Assembly: GCA_029207755.1 (NCBI GenBank)
Contig: JARCOQ010000007.1
Span: 43,729,656 to 43,793,655 of the forward strand
Direction: 5' to 3'
DNA from: Chamaea fasciata
Taxonomy: Eukaryota > Chordata > Aves > Passeriformes > Sylviidae
DNA: 64,000 nt
In this document: piece after piece, positions 61,246-64,000 of the stretch
Numbering within the stretch: the stretch's first letter is position 1
Layout: every line of letters starts with the position of its first letter
Notes under the pieces: model-generated
Databases searched by the model: none
Told to the model about the DNA's origin: nothing
The model's input: only the letters and a program-made list of their open reading frames with translations
Translations under genes and position numbers: made by a program

Positions 61246-62993
61246 TTTTCTTAAAACTAAGAGGCCTAAAACAATGGATGCAATAAAGTACCATTTAGTT
61301 CATTATTGTAATGCCTATAAGTAGTGATGGACAAAGATAAGTGTCTGAAACATCCATTTTAGTTGCAACTCTCTTGTCTGGTATTGATACTTCTGGTCTC
61401 AATTATTATTCATCATGGCCACTTGCACAAAAAATTTCAATATTTTTGGTTAAAGTACACCAATATATACCTTACAAAATGCATATTAATCATATGCAGA
61501 ACAATAAACATACATTTCTATCTGCCCCACAACACCAATTTTCACAACCAAATAGAAGTTTTTTAGCAAAGCTTTTTGCTGTTGCTGTCATTCTTGAAGT
61601 CAAAAAAATATTTTCTCCTTGACTTCACCTTGAAAATTTTAAATAAAATCCCCATCAAAATTTAAGAAATCTCCCATTTTCTTCAATGGGGTTTGATGCT
61701 GGAATCATTTGGGCTGGAATACCAGCCCACGCCTCTTAAGCTTCAAATGATATTTTAGCTACTTCTGTTCATAACAGAAGTGAGGAAAATAGACCTGGGA
61801 GAAAATTTTTAAAACATTCCAAGTATTGTGATACACATAGCACAATTTAGTAGTTAGGATTTACTTTTTTTGTAATTTTAAAGAAGGAGGAAAAACTTTA
61901 TAAATACATAAAATCTAACCTTTCATTTAAGCTAATAAAAATGATGAGCAGAATGGCTAGCAGAATCTAGTGGAACTCTTCTATGAAAATGTAAGCTATA
62001 GGAAGAAAGAACTAGTAAAACGTCAAGCCTGACTCCCATGGGACTTAAAGAATAAATTATAACTGGGAGCAGACAGCAAAAAAAAACATGTAGTAAAATT
62101 AATTAACAGAAAGGAACTGTATGTCCTCTACATGAAATAAAAGGATGATTAATGTGAAACTGTCCAACTTCCTTGCCTCAGTTTCCCTGGAAAGGTTTTA
62201 ATGACATAGAATGAGTTTAATCTCCTTGTTTGAAAAATACTTTGAAGTATTTTTTCTTGGTTGGTTCTGTAGAAGTGCAAGTTGGTGTGAATTTTGGAAA
62301 AAATATGTTATTTGCAAAACCACATGGATAATTTTTTTTTTTGAACTGACTAGTCTGGGGGTTTGTTTGTTCAGATGATATTGTGCTCAATCTAACTCAG
62401 TGTTGCTGCTGCCTGACTCACCGGTCTCTGTTGGAGTTTTTGAAGATATGATGGAAGTAAATGGCAGTAAAGAGAATGCATAAACACCTTGACTATTCTT
62501 GTAACTCCCCCTCCCTGCCAAACAAAAAAGAAAAAATATATCATCAGTACCGAAGTTGTAGTCTTCTTAGTGTTAGGCCTTAAAACATCAAAAAAGAAGA
62601 AAAAACGCTATTTTCTTCACAGTGAACTCTGTTCTCAGATCAAGATGTGTTTTCTTTGTTTTTTTTTTACTTTTAGTAAACGTGTGTCTACTTTTACAGC
62701 TGTTTCTTTGAACTATTATATTTAAACTTAAATCGCACCACATGGGATTTCTGTAAAATTAAATAAATTCAATTTTCCTATAGAAAATATATCTTCATGT
62801 GTATTATAGATATGCACACAATATAATTTTTATTGAAACTATTATATATATAGTTGCATATATTACAGCTTGAAGGAAAATAGCCTTGTAAAGAACCAAG
62901 TTTAGGCCATTAAAATTTAACAAATATCTCATGCACTAAATTTACAATCTTTCTTGTATATTTGTGTTAAATATTAATATTTTTGCCTTGCAG
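61246..62993. other. Unique A+T-rich DNA, no gene seen
   Basis: Overlapping plus-strand ORFs of 93 and 67 codons (61341-61622) have no recognisable domain. Nothing else can be supported. Confidence 0.5.
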
Positions 62994-63103
62994 GCTTGCG
63001 AATTTATCAACACAGAGAGGATGGACATGTCTGAAAAGTTTTCTGTCTGAAATAAAGATTAAAGATAACTGAAAGTTTAGGAAAGCACCAACTGTTTCAA
63101 AAG
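62994..63103 (+). other. Weak candidate non-coding exon
   Basis: TTTTTGCCTTGCAG ends at 62993, and GTATGT starts at 63104. All three frames contain stops (for example TGA at 63048-63050 and 63070-63072), and AATAAA lies at 63051-63056. It could therefore only be an untranslated or terminal exon, or part of a non-coding RNA. Chance is a strong alternative. Confidence 0.12.
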
Positions 63104-64000
63104 GTATGTTTCCAGATATTGACACCACAAAGAAATGATGAAAACATTTGAAACAGCAATGTATGTCTAGAATTTTTTCATGGATAGCATGACAATTAAA
63201 TATGCTCTCAGAGAAAGACAGGGCAAGGGATGGTTCAGGAAAATTGTGATCAAATCTGTGAGTACTAGGATACAATAAGGACTTTATAGAGAAGACTATA
63301 CAGCAGCAGAAGACACTATTTCATTTCACTTTCCCTGTTGTGCACAAGAAGTTTAATTTACAATGAATGTGAAATAATGGAATTTTCTACCTGTCTAGTA
63401 ACCAGAAATAAACCAAATAATACCATGAAGTCTGGTGTCTTGTATTTGGATTGTATTGGTACCTGGTTTAGCACAAGATCCACTTAATGCTTATTCCATG
63501 CTTCCACAACATTGCAGGTAATGTTTCCCAGTTTGAACTCTGTACTATTTCATTAAAATTGAGATATGTCACAAAGTAATTTTTTTTTTCATTTTGACAA
63601 TAATTTCTGTGAAATAAGTATGTGAAGTACCTCTGTCTCTGCCAAAGTTGTCCATTTAGCCAACAGTCTTAAACTCTGTCATATAGAGGTGAGAGCTGAC
63701 AGACAGATACAGAGAAAGAGAAGGGAACAAACTATGATCTCATTTCCTTCAGAGAACAGACCATAAATGAAAAAAGCTTTTATAAACACTATCTCAACTT
63801 GCCTGAACCTATAGAAAAGTTCAGATCAAAATCTAGGCAAAACTCATGGCTGGATTGTATTTATTTTGAATTACTCCACTCATTTTCAATATTGTTTTGA
63901 AGCAAAAATTACTTTGAGAAACCCCATGCAGTATTTCCTATGGCTAAGCTTCCCAGGGGTTAAAGTTTCTACAATCTTGAGCAAAACATTTAAATGTTCA
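63104..64000. other. Unique A+T-rich DNA, no gene seen
   Basis: No ORF, mobile element or structured repeat was recognised. Confidence 0.5.

Noticed and set aside
1..64000. tRNA, rRNA, snRNA, CRISPR, bacterial operons, mitochondrial insertions
   Set aside because: A read-through on both strands found no tRNA B-box in context, no spaced repeats with unique spacers, no ribosome-binding-site/ORF arrays, and no recognisable mitochondrial sequence.

Overview
The window looks like a piece of a bird nuclear genome, most likely a songbird. Three things point there. The transposon traces are chicken-repeat-1 (CR1) LINE remnants: one coding fragment ends in the CR1 3' octamers ATTCTATG/ATTCTATA, and three short antisense 3' stubs carry the avian CR1 end pattern (tcatagaatca...ggaa..gacc...agtccaac). 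There are two LTRs that resemble songbird endogenous-retrovirus LTRs. There are also repeated long A+C-only low-complexity tracts. The family identifications are from memory of these families, not from a search. Base composition is A+T-rich (about 35-38% G+C by eye).

No host protein-coding gene could be recognised. Hundreds of short ORFs occur, but none exceeds about 135 codons. At this composition a chance calculation predicts a longest random ORF of about that size in 64 kb on two strands, so ORF length gives no evidence of coding. No tRNA, rRNA, CRISPR array, bacterial operon or bacterial promoter was seen. The window is best read as intergenic desert or the inside of a very large intron.

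Layout. 1-8224: unique A+T-rich DNA with poly-T runs, a G+C-rich patch at about 1785-2060 after a T30 run, and an A+C-rich tract at 7321-7465. 8225-9123: the CR1 fragment, sense strand, endonuclease part only. 9613-9656: a run of 44 T. About 10480-11188: an antisense ERVK-like LTR. 11189-24850: unique DNA with several simple repeats, among them a G/T tract at 15321, an A24 plus A/C tract at 15964, a decamer ATACAT repeat at 16346, and a G-run/C-run/A-C composite at 16994-17125. 24851-44940: mostly unique DNA with CCAA repeats, short inverted and direct duplications, and CR1 stubs at 33421, 38676 and 41976. 44941 to about 45450: a sense-strand ERVL-like LTR. 45451-64000: unique A+T-rich DNA with simple repeats, possible conserved non-coding blocks (56145-56600, 61085-61245) and a weak spliced-transcript candidate (60245-60317 with 62994-63103).

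Nothing here forms a pathway or operon. The window's biology is old transposon debris, simple-repeat expansion and possibly distal regulatory sequence. No new system could be supported. The items most worth checking are the conserved-element candidates, the G+C-rich patch beside poly-T, the perfect 24-bp palindrome at 38249-38272, and the few splice-flanked open segments.
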